This document shows, one piece after another, positions 32,791 through 41,377 of a stretch of 64,000 nucleotides of DNA (the first letter of the stretch is position 1; each line of letters starts with the position of its first letter). The stretch is from NCBI RefSeq assembly GCF_033898525.1, contig NZ_JAXAFJ010000011.1, positions 1 through 64,000 of the forward strand, in the 5' to 3' direction. The stretch is from Flaviflagellibacter rhizophilus (GTDB lineage Bacteria > Pseudomonadota > Alphaproteobacteria > Rhizobiales > Methylopilaceae). The position numbers and the translations under genes were made by a program. Below the pieces are notes generated by a model. The model did no database searches, had not been told where the DNA came from, and saw only the letters and a list, made by a program, of their open reading frames with translations.

Positions 32791-33462
32791 ATGATCAGCG
32801 TGGTGATCCAGACATCCGGTGACGAGGAAGCGCTGCTCGCAACGCTCGCCTCTCTCGTTCCGGCGGCGGCGGACGGCACGGTGCGGGACGTCATCGTGGT
32901 CGACGGATCCGGGGGATCCAGCGTCCACGCCATCGCGGATGGTTGCGGCTGCCTCTACGTGCGGGGAGCCTCCGAAAGATCGTTGCGCCTGGCGGCCGGC
33001 GCCCGGCTGGCCAAGGCGCCGTGGCTTCTCTTCATGGAGCCCGGCTGCGAGCCCGAGGAAGGGTGGACCCGTGATGTGCGCGGCTTCATGGAACGGGCGG
33101 AGCGGCAGGGCACGGCCTCGCGGCGCGCCGCCAGGTTCCAGGTTTTGGAAGATGGAGCCGACGACGGTTTGGCGCAGGCTGTTCGTCGGGCCGGACAGAG
33201 CATGGCCGGCAGCGAAGCCCTTCCCGCTCTGCTGATCCACAAGGCGTTCTACGAGGAACTGGGCGGTTTTCGCGCTCTTCCGGTTGTCGAATATGTGGAC
33301 CTCGCCCGGCGTATCGGACGAAGCAGAATGGTTCGCCTGCGCGCCCGCCTCTACGTCCCCGCGGACCAGCGCCCGCATGCGGCAGGCTTGCGGCGGCTGC
33401 TCGGCGCGGGCCTGCTTGCCGTGCGCGCGCCGACGCGCCTCGTCGCCCGGCTCTACCGCTAG
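32791..33462 (+). CDS. Glycosyltransferase family 2-like protein with altered DXD region
   Basis: A 223-residue GT-A-fold protein. The N-terminus MISVVIQTSGDEEALLATLASL and the VIVVDGSGGSS strand-loop match family 2 glycosyltransferases. Where relatives carry the metal-binding DXD (often HAD), this protein reads FMEPGCEPEEGW, so metal-dependent transfer may be lost or changed. The C-terminus is basic and possibly membrane-associated. The same pairing with moaB occurs in related genomes. Its stop shares a CTAG with moaB. Confidence 0.7.
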   Translation: MISVVIQTSGDEEALLATLASLVPAAADGTVRDVIVVDGSGGSSVHAIADGCGCLYVRGASERSLRLAAGARLAKAPWLLFMEPGCEPEEGWTRDVRGFMERAERQGTASRRAARFQVLEDGADDGLAQAVRRAGQSMAGSEALPALLIHKAFYEELGGFRALPVVEYVDLARRIGRSRMVRLRARLYVPADQRPHAAGLRRLLGAGLLAVRAPTRLVARLYR

Positions 33463-34004
33463 GGCTTGCGGCGCAGATGTTCGTCGAGCCGGGGAGCGAT
33501 CTCGACGAAGTTGCAGGGTTTCGTCCGGTAGTCGAGCTGGCTTTTCAGGATGCCGTCCCAGGCGTCGCGACAGGCGCCGGGTGAGCCGGGCAGGGCGAAG
33601 ATGAAGGTGCTGCCGGCCACGCCCGCCGTGGCGCGGGATTGCACGGTCGAGACGCCGATTTTCCCGAACGAGATCTGGTGGAAGATGGTGGAGAAGCCGT
33701 CCATCCGCTTTTCGAAGAGGGGCTCCAGCGCCTCGGGCGTCACGTCGCGGCCGGTGAAGCCGGTGCCCCCCGTGGTGATCACGACGTCCACGCCGGGATC
33801 GCCGATCCAGCGCGAGACCTGCGCGCGAATGGCCTCGATGCTGTCAGGCACGATGGAGCGGTCGGCCAGCTGGTGCCCGGCTTCCCCCAGCCTTTCCACC
33901 AATGTGTCGCCGGAGCGGTCATCGGCGAGAACGCGGGTGTCCGAGACTGTCAGGACCGCTATGCTCAGCGGAATGAAGGTGCGGGTGCTTTCCATGCTGT
34001 CCAT
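33459..34004 (-). CDS. moaB: Molybdenum cofactor biosynthesis protein B
   Basis: A 181-residue MoaB/MogA-fold protein acting in adenylylation of molybdopterin. Conserved elements are SIAVLTVSDTR, DRSGDTLVERL, VITTGGTGFTGRDVTPEAL (the binding loop), FHQISFGKIGVSTVQSRATAG and FALPGSPGACRDAWDGIL. ATGs at 34004 and 33995 are both plausible starts. No other Mo-cofactor gene lies in the window. Confidence 0.93.
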   Translation of the reverse strand: MDSMESTRTFIPLSIAVLTVSDTRVLADDRSGDTLVERLGEAGHQLADRSIVPDSIEAIRAQVSRWIGDPGVDVVITTGGTGFTGRDVTPEALEPLFEKRMDGFSTIFHQISFGKIGVSTVQSRATAGVAGSTFIFALPGSPGACRDAWDGILKSQLDYRTKPCNFVEIAPRLDEHLRRKP

Positions 34005-34075
34005 CTCATGCGTGCCGGCCACGGCCTGTGCGGCGGAACTTGGCGGCGCATGTGCGCCGGGGCAAGGGCGATGAC

Positions 34076-35146
34076 ATGACGCGAGGCACCGGACGCATCC
34101 TGTGGAGCGCGCTCCTCGTCAGCGCGGTGCTGCTGCTGGCCCTGCTGCTGATTGATATCGAGGTGCCGCAGGATGACGAGGAAGCCCTTGCGCGCGTGAT
34201 GCGCGAGGAGATCACGACCCCTGCAGTCGAGGGGAAACTGGAAGACGCACTGAGTCGAGGCGATGTCGAGGATGCGCGGATGTATGCGGACCTCGCCGCG
34301 CAGCGCGAACTCCCTCTGCGACCGGAGCTGACCCAGCGCCTGACGGACGCGGAGCAGCCGGGCCCGACGGCGCAGCGCAACGCGCTGGACTTCGGCAGCG
34401 GCTTCGTGACGGGACAGGGGCAGACCATTGCCGGGCTTGCCGGTGCGGTCACGTCCGACCTCACGGTGGTCGGCGACATCCGTGACGTCGTGCACGAGGG
34501 CGGGCTGATGATCGCCGGGCAGCCCTATGATGAGCTGATGCTTGGGCTTGCGACGGTGGGCCTCGCGGCGACCGGCGCGACGGTGGCGACCGGTGGCGCC
34601 GGCCTTCCGGCAAAATTGGGTGTCGCTGTGCTGAAGGTGGCGCGAAGGGCGGGCAACCTGACCGCCGATCTTGGCCGGGCGCTTGGACGTGCCGTGCGCG
34701 CAAGCGTGGACTTCGGTGAGTTGCGGGGCGTGGTGACGGCTGCGGCGAGGATGGATTCGACTGCGGCCCGTGATGCAGCTTCCGCGGCAGTGCGACGTGC
34801 TTCGACGGGAGACCTGTCGCGGATGCTGGGCGATGCCCGCCATATTGCAGACGTGGCCGGTCCCGGCGAGAGCGTGCGCCTGCTGCGCTACGCCCGCTCG
34901 CCGCAGGAGCTTGCGGACCTGTCCACGATGTCGACCCGCTTCGGGCGAACGACGCGCGGCGTGGTGGAACTCACGGGACGCACCAGTCTCCGTGCCTTCA
35001 AGGGCGGGGTGCGCATCGTGCGGGTGCTGGCCGAGAACTTCCTGGCCTTCATGGCCTGGTTCGGCGGGCTGATCGCGATGATCACCACGCGCGGCATCGC
35101 CCGCTTCGGCTGGCGGCGCATCAGGGCCAAGCGCCGCACAGCCTGA
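34076..35146 (+). CDS. Hypothetical membrane protein
   Basis: A 356-residue protein that I do not recognise. An N-terminal membrane segment (about 9-26) is followed by a charged stretch containing PQDDEEALARVMREE. Then comes a Gly/Ala/Val-rich hydrophobic region (about 112-190), an Ala/Arg-rich helical part (about 195-290) and a final membrane segment near 318-340, before a basic tail. The ATG at 34076 follows AAGGGCG. It begins 71 bases from the divergent moaB start and converges with the YpfJ-type gene, whose stop is three bases away. Confidence 0.7.
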   Translation: MTRGTGRILWSALLVSAVLLLALLLIDIEVPQDDEEALARVMREEITTPAVEGKLEDALSRGDVEDARMYADLAAQRELPLRPELTQRLTDAEQPGPTAQRNALDFGSGFVTGQGQTIAGLAGAVTSDLTVVGDIRDVVHEGGLMIAGQPYDELMLGLATVGLAATGATVATGGAGLPAKLGVAVLKVARRAGNLTADLGRALGRAVRASVDFGELRGVVTAAARMDSTAARDAASAAVRRASTGDLSRMLGDARHIADVAGPGESVRLLRYARSPQELADLSTMSTRFGRTTRGVVELTGRTSLRAFKGGVRIVRVLAENFLAFMAWFGGLIAMITTRGIARFGWRRIRAKRRTA

Positions 35147-35149
35147 GGA

Positions 35150-36016
35150 TCAGAGGTTCTGCACCGCGAAGGTGTTGCAGCCGCGCACGGTGCCTTGTTC
35201 CAGCCCGGTCCGGAACCAGCGCACGCGCTGGGCCGAGGAGCCGTGGGTGAAGCTGTCCGGCACGACCTGCCCCTGCGTCTGCTTCTGGATGCGGTCGTCG
35301 CCGATGGCGGTGGCGGCGGCAAGGGCCTCCTCCACATCGCCGGCTTCCAGCAGGCCCTGCTGGTTTGCCCGCGCCGCCCACACACCGGCAAGGCAATCGG
35401 CCTGCAGTTCCAGCCTCACGGAGAGCGCATTGGCCTGGCTGCGGGAGCCACGTTCGCGCTGCTCGTTCACTTTGTCCATAATGCCGAGAAGGTTCTGCAC
35501 GTGGTGGCCGATCTCGTGGGCCACCACATAGGCCGAGGCGAAATCGCCCGGAGCGCGGAAGCGCTGCTCCATCTCGCGGAAGAAGGAGGTGTCGAGGTAG
35601 ACGCGCTTGTCCGGCGGGCAATAGAACGGGCCCATCGCCGACTGACCCTGGCCGCACGCGGTCTGGGTTGCGCCGGTGAACAGGACGAGGCGCGGCTTCT
35701 GGTAGGTCTGGCCGTTCTGCTGGAAGATGTCCGTCCAGACATCCTCGGTGCTGCCGAGGACCGAGGACACGAAGCGGCCGACCTCATCGGTGGGCGTGCC
35801 CTCGCGTCCCGCCTGCTGCTGTTGCTGCTGGCCGCCGCCCTGGACCATGTCCAGACCGCCCATGATGAGGCGGGGGTCGATGCCCGTCGCCCAGGACAGC
35901 AGGCCAACGATGAGGAGGCCACCGATACCGAGGCCACCCATGCGCATGCCGCCGCCGCCGCCCATGCCGCGGCGGTCTTCGACATTGCTGCTCCCGCGAA
36001 GATCACCCCAGCGCAT
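35150..36016 (-). CDS. YpfJ-type neutral zinc metallopeptidase
   Basis: A 288-residue member of the putative neutral zinc metallopeptidase family (YpfJ, zinc_peptidase DUF). It starts with the family hallmark MRWGDLRGSSNVEDRRG, then a Gly-rich segment and one membrane helix (about 27-45). A Gln run (QQQQQQ) at 63-68 precedes the domain. The zinc motif HEIGHH is at 167-172, with a downstream Glu in LELQADCLAGVWA. It is probably anchored in the inner membrane with the peptidase outside. Substrate unknown. Confidence 0.93.
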   Translation of the reverse strand: MRWGDLRGSSNVEDRRGMGGGGGMRMGGLGIGGLLIVGLLSWATGIDPRLIMGGLDMVQGGGQQQQQQAGREGTPTDEVGRFVSSVLGSTEDVWTDIFQQNGQTYQKPRLVLFTGATQTACGQGQSAMGPFYCPPDKRVYLDTSFFREMEQRFRAPGDFASAYVVAHEIGHHVQNLLGIMDKVNEQRERGSRSQANALSVRLELQADCLAGVWAARANQQGLLEAGDVEEALAAATAIGDDRIQKQTQGQVVPDSFTHGSSAQRVRWFRTGLEQGTVRGCNTFAVQNL

Positions 36017-36175
36017 TGTGTCCCCTCCAAGTCTTACCCGTGCCGGAAGGAACGCGGCCGGACCGCGTCGGGTTCAATGAAGATGGAGATGATCAGGAGA
36101 GGATTTGCGGGAGCCGTTGCCTCTAAGGTGGGCGAACACTGCCTTCCGAGGCTAATTCATCAGCAGGTCAAATTG

Positions 36176-36204
36176 TTGTGGCCCATCGTCATCGTACCCA
36201 TAAT
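36176..36204 (+). promoter_or_regulatory. Possible sigma70-type promoter of the hydrolase-TPR gene
   Basis: TTGTGG at 36176-36181 and CATAAT at 36199-36204 are separated by 17 bases, 29 bases before the ATG at 36234. This is the only promoter-like pair I see in the 217-base gap upstream of the gene, which is otherwise without recognisable content. Confidence 0.35.
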
Positions 36205-36233
36205 GCGTGGCGCGGAAAGGTCGAGGCGGCGGC

Positions 36234-37610
36234 ATGATCCTGCACAGGTGCGATCAAGTTGAGGTCCTGTTTCATCAGGGGAATTCCGAGCATCTCCTGA
36301 TCACCTTCGGGACCATGCATGATCGTGCCGACGGCGTGAGCTTCTGGGCCAAGCCGGTCGCCGAGAAAGGCAACATCACGACCATCGGCTTCATGGCGAC
36401 CCATCCAAACTGGTTCCCGCGCATGTCGATGGAAGCGGCGATCCGCACCATCGAACCGATCCTGGCAAAATATGAGCGTGTGCTGCTCTACGGCCAGAGC
36501 ATGGGGGCTTATGCGGCGTTGAAATACGGCCGACGGCTCAGGGCCACGCACGTCATAGCCTTCTCTCCTCAGTACACGATCAATCCAGCTGAAATGCTGG
36601 TGGATGACGTCCGCTATCGAGGGTCATTCCAGCCGCGCCTGCACGAACGGATGGCGATCACGGATGCAGAAAGCTCCGGGCATATCTTCGTCGTTCACGA
36701 TCCTTATTATCCTGAAGACAAGGCAAATGTTGAGGCTATCGGACGTGCCATTCCGCGTGCGCGGGTGATCCGGGTTCCGTGGACGCAGCATTTCCCTATC
36801 AAGCTGCAGCGCGGAACGGCACGTGCGCTGTCGATACTCGATGCCGTTCTGGACTGTGACGGAGACAGGGTCGAACGGCTCGCCGGCGACGGCAGGCGCG
36901 GATCGGCCATTCGCCTGTCCACGGTGTGCGAGGCCTGGTCGTTCCGTGACTTCGATGGTGCATTGTCGCTGTTTGCGAAGCGGTCCACCGATGTTCCTAC
37001 CGCCGAGCGTCGGGCCTTCTTTGTGGACCTTGCCCGTGCGTGCATGAGGCGAAAGGCCTACGACCAAGCCGCACGCGCGGCCGTCGAAGCAACTGCACTG
37101 GACGGCGAGCACGAAGAGGTTGTCCATCTGCGGTTTGACCTCGCCTGTCGGCGAGGCGACATCGCGACGGCTGCGGAGCTTGGCAAGCAACTGGCAGCGA
37201 GAATGCCGGCAGATGCCGCAATGCTGGACCGCGTTGGCGGTCTCATGCTGCAAGCCGACCGGCTGGACGAAGCGCAGAGGCTTCTTGAGGCAGCCATATG
37301 TATGAAGCCGGGCAACTCGATCACGTATCGGCGTCTGGCGCGGTTGTGGGCACGTCGCAAGGAGCCGGACCGCGCGGTTGAGTTCGCCGAGGTTGCACGA
37401 ACCTTGAAGCCTCTGGACCCTGCAACGCACACCACCTTGTCGGCGATCCTGTTGAGCTTTGGCCGGCTGACGGAGGCTCTTGAAGCTGCAGAAGCCGCCC
37501 TTCGCGTGGATCCCGGCAATGCCGAGGCCTTGATGCGCTCGAGCAGGGCGCAGGAAGCTATCGCGAAGAAGGCCGGCAGGAAACCGCCGCCGATGGCCTC
37601 AGCCGCCTGA
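36234..37610 (+). CDS. Alpha/beta-hydrolase-like protein fused to TPR repeats
   Basis: A 458-residue two-part protein. Residues 1-195 look like an alpha/beta hydrolase: the nucleophile elbow GQSMG is at 87-91, a candidate acid lies in VVHDPYYPED, and a candidate His in VPWTQHFPIKL. Residues about 230-450 form tetratricopeptide-like helical pairs (LARACMRRKAYDQAARAAVEATAL; LMLQADRLDEAQRLLEAAI; LLSFGRLTEALEAAEAAL). There is no signal peptide. Comparable hydrolase modules occur beside surface-polysaccharide genes, but none are nearby. The ATG at 36234 is preferred over GTG 36207. The last 12 bases overlap the convergent uracil-glycosylase stop. Confidence 0.72.
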   Translation: MILHRCDQVEVLFHQGNSEHLLITFGTMHDRADGVSFWAKPVAEKGNITTIGFMATHPNWFPRMSMEAAIRTIEPILAKYERVLLYGQSMGAYAALKYGRRLRATHVIAFSPQYTINPAEMLVDDVRYRGSFQPRLHERMAITDAESSGHIFVVHDPYYPEDKANVEAIGRAIPRARVIRVPWTQHFPIKLQRGTARALSILDAVLDCDGDRVERLAGDGRRGSAIRLSTVCEAWSFRDFDGALSLFAKRSTDVPTAERRAFFVDLARACMRRKAYDQAARAAVEATALDGEHEEVVHLRFDLACRRGDIATAAELGKQLAARMPADAAMLDRVGGLMLQADRLDEAQRLLEAAICMKPGNSITYRRLARLWARRKEPDRAVEFAEVARTLKPLDPATHTTLSAILLSFGRLTEALEAAEAALRVDPGNAEALMRSSRAQEAIAKKAGRKPPPMASAA

Positions 37611-38432
37611 ACCGCCGCCGTCCAAACGTGCCTTCAGTGCCCTGAAGTCGCGCCAGGCCAGCCGCTTCTGCAACGGCGTACGAAGGAGGTAGGCCGGATG
37701 AAGGGTCGCAACCGCAGGGATGGTGCGGGCTCCGGCCCCGTACTCCGTCCAGCGGCCACGGGCTTTCAGGATGCCGTCCTTCGTGCCGGTCAGTGCTGCG
37801 GCAGCCGATCCGCCCAGCATCACCAATATGTCGGGAGAGGCCAGTTCGATCTGTCGGCGGATGAAGGGCAGGCAGAGTTCCATTTCCTGCACGGTCGGCG
37901 TGCGATTGCCGGGCGGACGCCATGGCACGACATTCGCGATGTAGACGCCCGAGCGGTCGAGCCCGATGGCCGCCAGCATGCGGTCGAGCAATTGTCCGGC
38001 CGGGCCGACGAAGGGGACCCCTTCGCGGTCCTCTTCCCGCCCCGGTGCCTCGCCCACCATCATCACGCGTGCCGCCGGATTGCCATCGGCGAAAACAAGC
38101 CGCGTCGCCGTGCGGCGCAGGCCGATCCCCTCATAACTTTCGAGAAGTGCCCGCAATTCCTCGAGCGTGGAAGCGGATGCGGCGGCGCTTCGGGCATCGC
38201 CCAGCAATTGCTCGTGCGGAAGCGCCAGCATCGAGGGAACCGGGGCGGGCGCGACTTCCCGCGCGCGTGGTTCCGGCAAATCCTGCACCAGACGTGCGGC
38301 GGCGGGCGCGGGTGGCGCCTCCGCGAACCTGTCACGCGGCTCGTCATCCAGCGCGATGTCGACACCCATCTCGGCGTACCAGGCGAGGAGCTGTGCCGCA
38401 GCGTCAGGAGAAAGTGTTTGGGCGTAGGCCAT
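37599..38432 (-). CDS. Uracil-DNA glycosylase, family 4-like
   Basis: A 277-residue protein with the family 4 core: VFADGNPAARVMMVGEAPGREEDREGVPFVGPAGQLLDRML and a C-terminal LHPAYLLRTP loop. An extra N-terminal region of about 100 residues, rich in Ala and Pro, is common in alphaproteobacterial members. The whole protein has a single Cys (in ELCLPF). The four Cys that hold a [4Fe-4S] cluster in classical family 4 enzymes are therefore not available. The ATG at 38432 gives the conserved MAYAQTLSPD start. Confidence 0.88.
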   Translation of the reverse strand: MAYAQTLSPDAAAQLLAWYAEMGVDIALDDEPRDRFAEAPPAPAAARLVQDLPEPRAREVAPAPVPSMLALPHEQLLGDARSAAASASTLEELRALLESYEGIGLRRTATRLVFADGNPAARVMMVGEAPGREEDREGVPFVGPAGQLLDRMLAAIGLDRSGVYIANVVPWRPPGNRTPTVQEMELCLPFIRRQIELASPDILVMLGGSAAAALTGTKDGILKARGRWTEYGAGARTIPAVATLHPAYLLRTPLQKRLAWRDFRALKARLDGGGSGG

Positions 38433-38630
38433 GGCCTTCTGTAGCGCTCTTTGACACAAGGTTCACGCCGGATTGAGCGACCCGGCACAGCATCTGGTCT
38501 AAGAATGCTGAGGCGCCGATTCGGCACATAGCGCTTGGAGGCAGGTGGTCCGGTCGATAAAAAGCCGGAATGGCCGCCTTATGCTCGACGCTGGCGCCTG
38601 TACGCCGCTCAACCGATCAGAGGGCCGCTG

Positions 38631-40466
38631 GTGAAGATCCTGAATTGTCTGGCTTTGACCGCGGCGCTCCTGGCGGGCGTGGCTCCTGTTGCCGCCCGCG
38701 AGAGCGACATGCCCGCTCAGGAAGCGGGAAATTCGATCCTTGGAAATTACCTGGCCGGGCGGGCTGCCGCCTCCGCGAACGATGTCTCCGCGGCGGCCAC
38801 TTATCTTCTGGCCACGCTGAAGACCACGCCGCGCGATCCCGAGCTTCTCGACCGCACGATGCGGCTCGTCATCGCCAGCGGCGATGTCGATGGTGCCTTC
38901 CCTCTGGCCGAGCGGCTGGTCGCGCTCGATCCCACGAATCGCTGGGCTCGACTTGCGCTGGCTGTGCGTTCAATCAACCGCAAGCACTTCATCACCGCCC
39001 GCACCCAGTTGGGGCAGGCTCCGCGTGGTCCCGTGCCGGACGTGATCGGCATCATCACGACGGCCTGGTCCTGGCAGGGTTCCGGCGAGACGGCGCGTGC
39101 GCTCAAGACGCTCGATGCGCTCTCCGGGAATGAACTCGCCCACCTCTTCCGTGATCTGCACGCAGGCCTCATCGCCGACGTGGCCGGCAATGGCACGGAA
39201 GCGCAGCGCCGGCTAGGCGCCGCCTACAAGGTGGACCAGCCGATGTTCATCGTGGTCGATGCCTATGCCCGCTCGCTCGCAAAGGCCGGCAAGCGCACGG
39301 AGGCCCTGACAGCCTATCGCGAACTGGCTGAACGCACGCCGCGCAATGCCCTTCTGCAGGCCAGCATCAAGACGCTGGAAGACGGCGGCCAGCTGCCCCT
39401 GGCGGCTGACGGGCCGGCGCAAGGTGTCGCGGAAGCGCTGTTCACGTTCGGCCAACTGGCGAACCGCGATGCGGCCGAACTGGCCCTGATCTACCTGAAC
39501 CTCGCGCTGTACCTCGCGCCCAGCCATGAACTGGCGCTGCTGACCCTTGCCGATGTGCAGGAGAATATCGGCCAGCACCAGACCGCCATCAGCCTCTACG
39601 AGAAGCTGCCGCCTGAATCCGGCTTCTCGGAGGATGCCGGCCTGAAGATCGCGGCCAACCTTGCGCAGGACGAGCGGCAGGACGAGGCGGAAGCCAAGCT
39701 CCGCGACCTGATCGGCAAGGATGCGTCCGACCGTAACGCCGTGGTCGCCCTTGGGCACCTGCTGCACCGCAAGAAGGATTATGCAGGCGCGGCCGAGATG
39801 TTCGGGAAGGCGATCGCGCTGATCGATGGGGAGCCGAAGAAGAGCGACTGGCCGCTCTTCTTCGCACGCGGCGTGGCCTATGACGGCTCAAAGGAGTTCC
39901 CGAAAGCCGAGGCCGACCTGAAGAGGGCGAACGAGCTCGATCCGAACCAGCCTGCCGTGCTGAACTATCTCGGCTATTCCTGGGTGGACCGGGGACTGAA
40001 CGTCGAGCAGGGTCTCGAACTCATCAAGAAGGCCGTCGAGCTTCGCCCCAATGACGGGGACATCATCGACAGCCTGGGCTGGGCTTATTTCAAGCTCGGC
40101 AAATATGCTGAGGCCACCGCGGAGCTCGAGCGCGCGGTGGAGCAGAAGCCGCAATCCTGGGAGATCAACGATCATCTCGGCGATGTGTACTGGAAGACGG
40201 ACCGCAAGCTTGAAGCGGGCTTCCAATGGCTCCACGCATTGTCGCTCGACATCGACCCCGAGAAGCGTCCGGCGATAGAGCGGAAGATCAAGGAAGGACT
40301 GGAGCCGGAAAAGCCGGCTGCCGAGGCCCGAAAGGTGGATCCGGTGACGCCTGCCGAACCCGCTGCACCGGCGGACGCTCCGGCCGTCTCGGCCCCTGCT
40401 CCTTCCGAGGCAGCGCCAGCCGCTCCGGCACCGGAAAGCCCGGCTCCGGCTGAAGGCCAGAACTAG
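38631..40466 (+). CDS. Exported tetratricopeptide repeat protein
   Basis: A 611-residue protein with a signal peptide (cleavage near PVAARES) and TPR repeats across about 40-560, clearest in the C-terminal half (AVLNYLGYSWVDRGLNVEQGLELIKKAVELRPNDG; SLGWAYFKLGKYAEATAELERAVEQKP). The C-terminus is a low-complexity Ala/Pro tail of about 50 residues. The GTG at 38631 was chosen because AGAGGG lies just upstream and the signal peptide starts there. The gene lies 23 bases before ispE, a linkage conserved in Hyphomicrobiales. Probably a periplasmic scaffold; partner unknown. Confidence 0.88.
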   Translation: MKILNCLALTAALLAGVAPVAARESDMPAQEAGNSILGNYLAGRAAASANDVSAAATYLLATLKTTPRDPELLDRTMRLVIASGDVDGAFPLAERLVALDPTNRWARLALAVRSINRKHFITARTQLGQAPRGPVPDVIGIITTAWSWQGSGETARALKTLDALSGNELAHLFRDLHAGLIADVAGNGTEAQRRLGAAYKVDQPMFIVVDAYARSLAKAGKRTEALTAYRELAERTPRNALLQASIKTLEDGGQLPLAADGPAQGVAEALFTFGQLANRDAAELALIYLNLALYLAPSHELALLTLADVQENIGQHQTAISLYEKLPPESGFSEDAGLKIAANLAQDERQDEAEAKLRDLIGKDASDRNAVVALGHLLHRKKDYAGAAEMFGKAIALIDGEPKKSDWPLFFARGVAYDGSKEFPKAEADLKRANELDPNQPAVLNYLGYSWVDRGLNVEQGLELIKKAVELRPNDGDIIDSLGWAYFKLGKYAEATAELERAVEQKPQSWEINDHLGDVYWKTDRKLEAGFQWLHALSLDIDPEKRPAIERKIKEGLEPEKPAAEARKVDPVTPAEPAAPADAPAVSAPAPSEAAPAAPAPESPAPAEGQN

Positions 40467-40489
40467 ACGCGCCCCGACGCAAGATAGGA

Positions 40490-41368
40490 ATGGCCGGCGT
40501 GATCCTGACCGCGCGCGCACCCGCGAAGATCAATCTCACCTTGCGCGTACTGGGCAGGCGGTTGGACGGCTTCCACGAGTTGGAGAGCCTTGTCGCGTTC
40601 TCCGGCACTGCGGATCTGCTGACGCTCGACACTGAAGGCCGGTTCGGCCTTGATGTGGATGGGCCGACCGCCGCAGCCGCAGGCCCGGAGAGCGACAACC
40701 TCGTCATCAGGGCCGCGCGCGCGCTGCAGGCGCGTGTGCCGGAACTGCGCTTGGGGCGCTTCCATCTGAAGAAGCGCTTGCCCGTGGCTGCGGGGGTGGG
40801 TGGCGGTTCATCCGACGCCGCTGCGGCGCTGCGCCTGCTCGCGCAGGCAAACGGCATCCGTCTGGACGATGTTCGGGTGTTCGAAGCGGCTGCCGAGACG
40901 GGGTCGGATATCCCGGTTTGCCTGACGCCGACCTCGCGCATTTTCCGGGGAAGGGGCGAACGTGTCAGCGCCGGGGTGGGGCTCGCTCCGTTGAGTGCGG
41001 TGCTGGTCAATCCGGGCGTGCACCTGTCTACGGCCGACGTGTTCCGCGCGCTCGCCCTTCAGCCGGGCGCGACAGGCCCGTCGACGGCGGCGCTGGAAGA
41101 AGGTTTCGGCGGTGACTTCCGGCGCCTGGTGTCGGTCCTTGAGAGCGACGTCAACGATCTGGAGCCTGCCGCGCGCTCGCTTTCGCCGGAGATCAGCGCG
41201 GCGCTTCTCGCCGTGCAGCAGACGGGGGGATGCCGCTTCTCCCGTATGTCCGGATCGGGGGCGACCGTCTTCGGGCTGTACGATCACTGCCATGCGGCTG
41301 CGGCCGCCGCCCGCGTACTGAAGGCTCGTCACCCCGGATACTGGGTCAAGCCGACGCTTCTGCGCTGA
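40490..41368 (+). CDS. ispE: 4-diphosphocytidyl-2-C-methyl-D-erythritol kinase
   Basis: GHMP-family kinase of the MEP isoprenoid pathway, 292 residues. The ATP-binding glycine loop LPVAAGVGGGSSDAAAALR is near 96-114, and the N-terminal ARAPAKINLTLRVLGRRLDGFHEL is diagnostic. The C-terminal MSGSGATVFGLY completes the fold. It works in the same pathway as ispH at 17.5 kb; the neighbouring polyprenyl synthase uses the products. Confidence 0.96.
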   Translation: MAGVILTARAPAKINLTLRVLGRRLDGFHELESLVAFSGTADLLTLDTEGRFGLDVDGPTAAAAGPESDNLVIRAARALQARVPELRLGRFHLKKRLPVAAGVGGGSSDAAAALRLLAQANGIRLDDVRVFEAAAETGSDIPVCLTPTSRIFRGRGERVSAGVGLAPLSAVLVNPGVHLSTADVFRALALQPGATGPSTAALEEGFGGDFRRLVSVLESDVNDLEPAARSLSPEISAALLAVQQTGGCRFSRMSGSGATVFGLYDHCHAAAAAARVLKARHPGYWVKPTLLR

Positions 41369-41377
41369 ACCCGAGCC

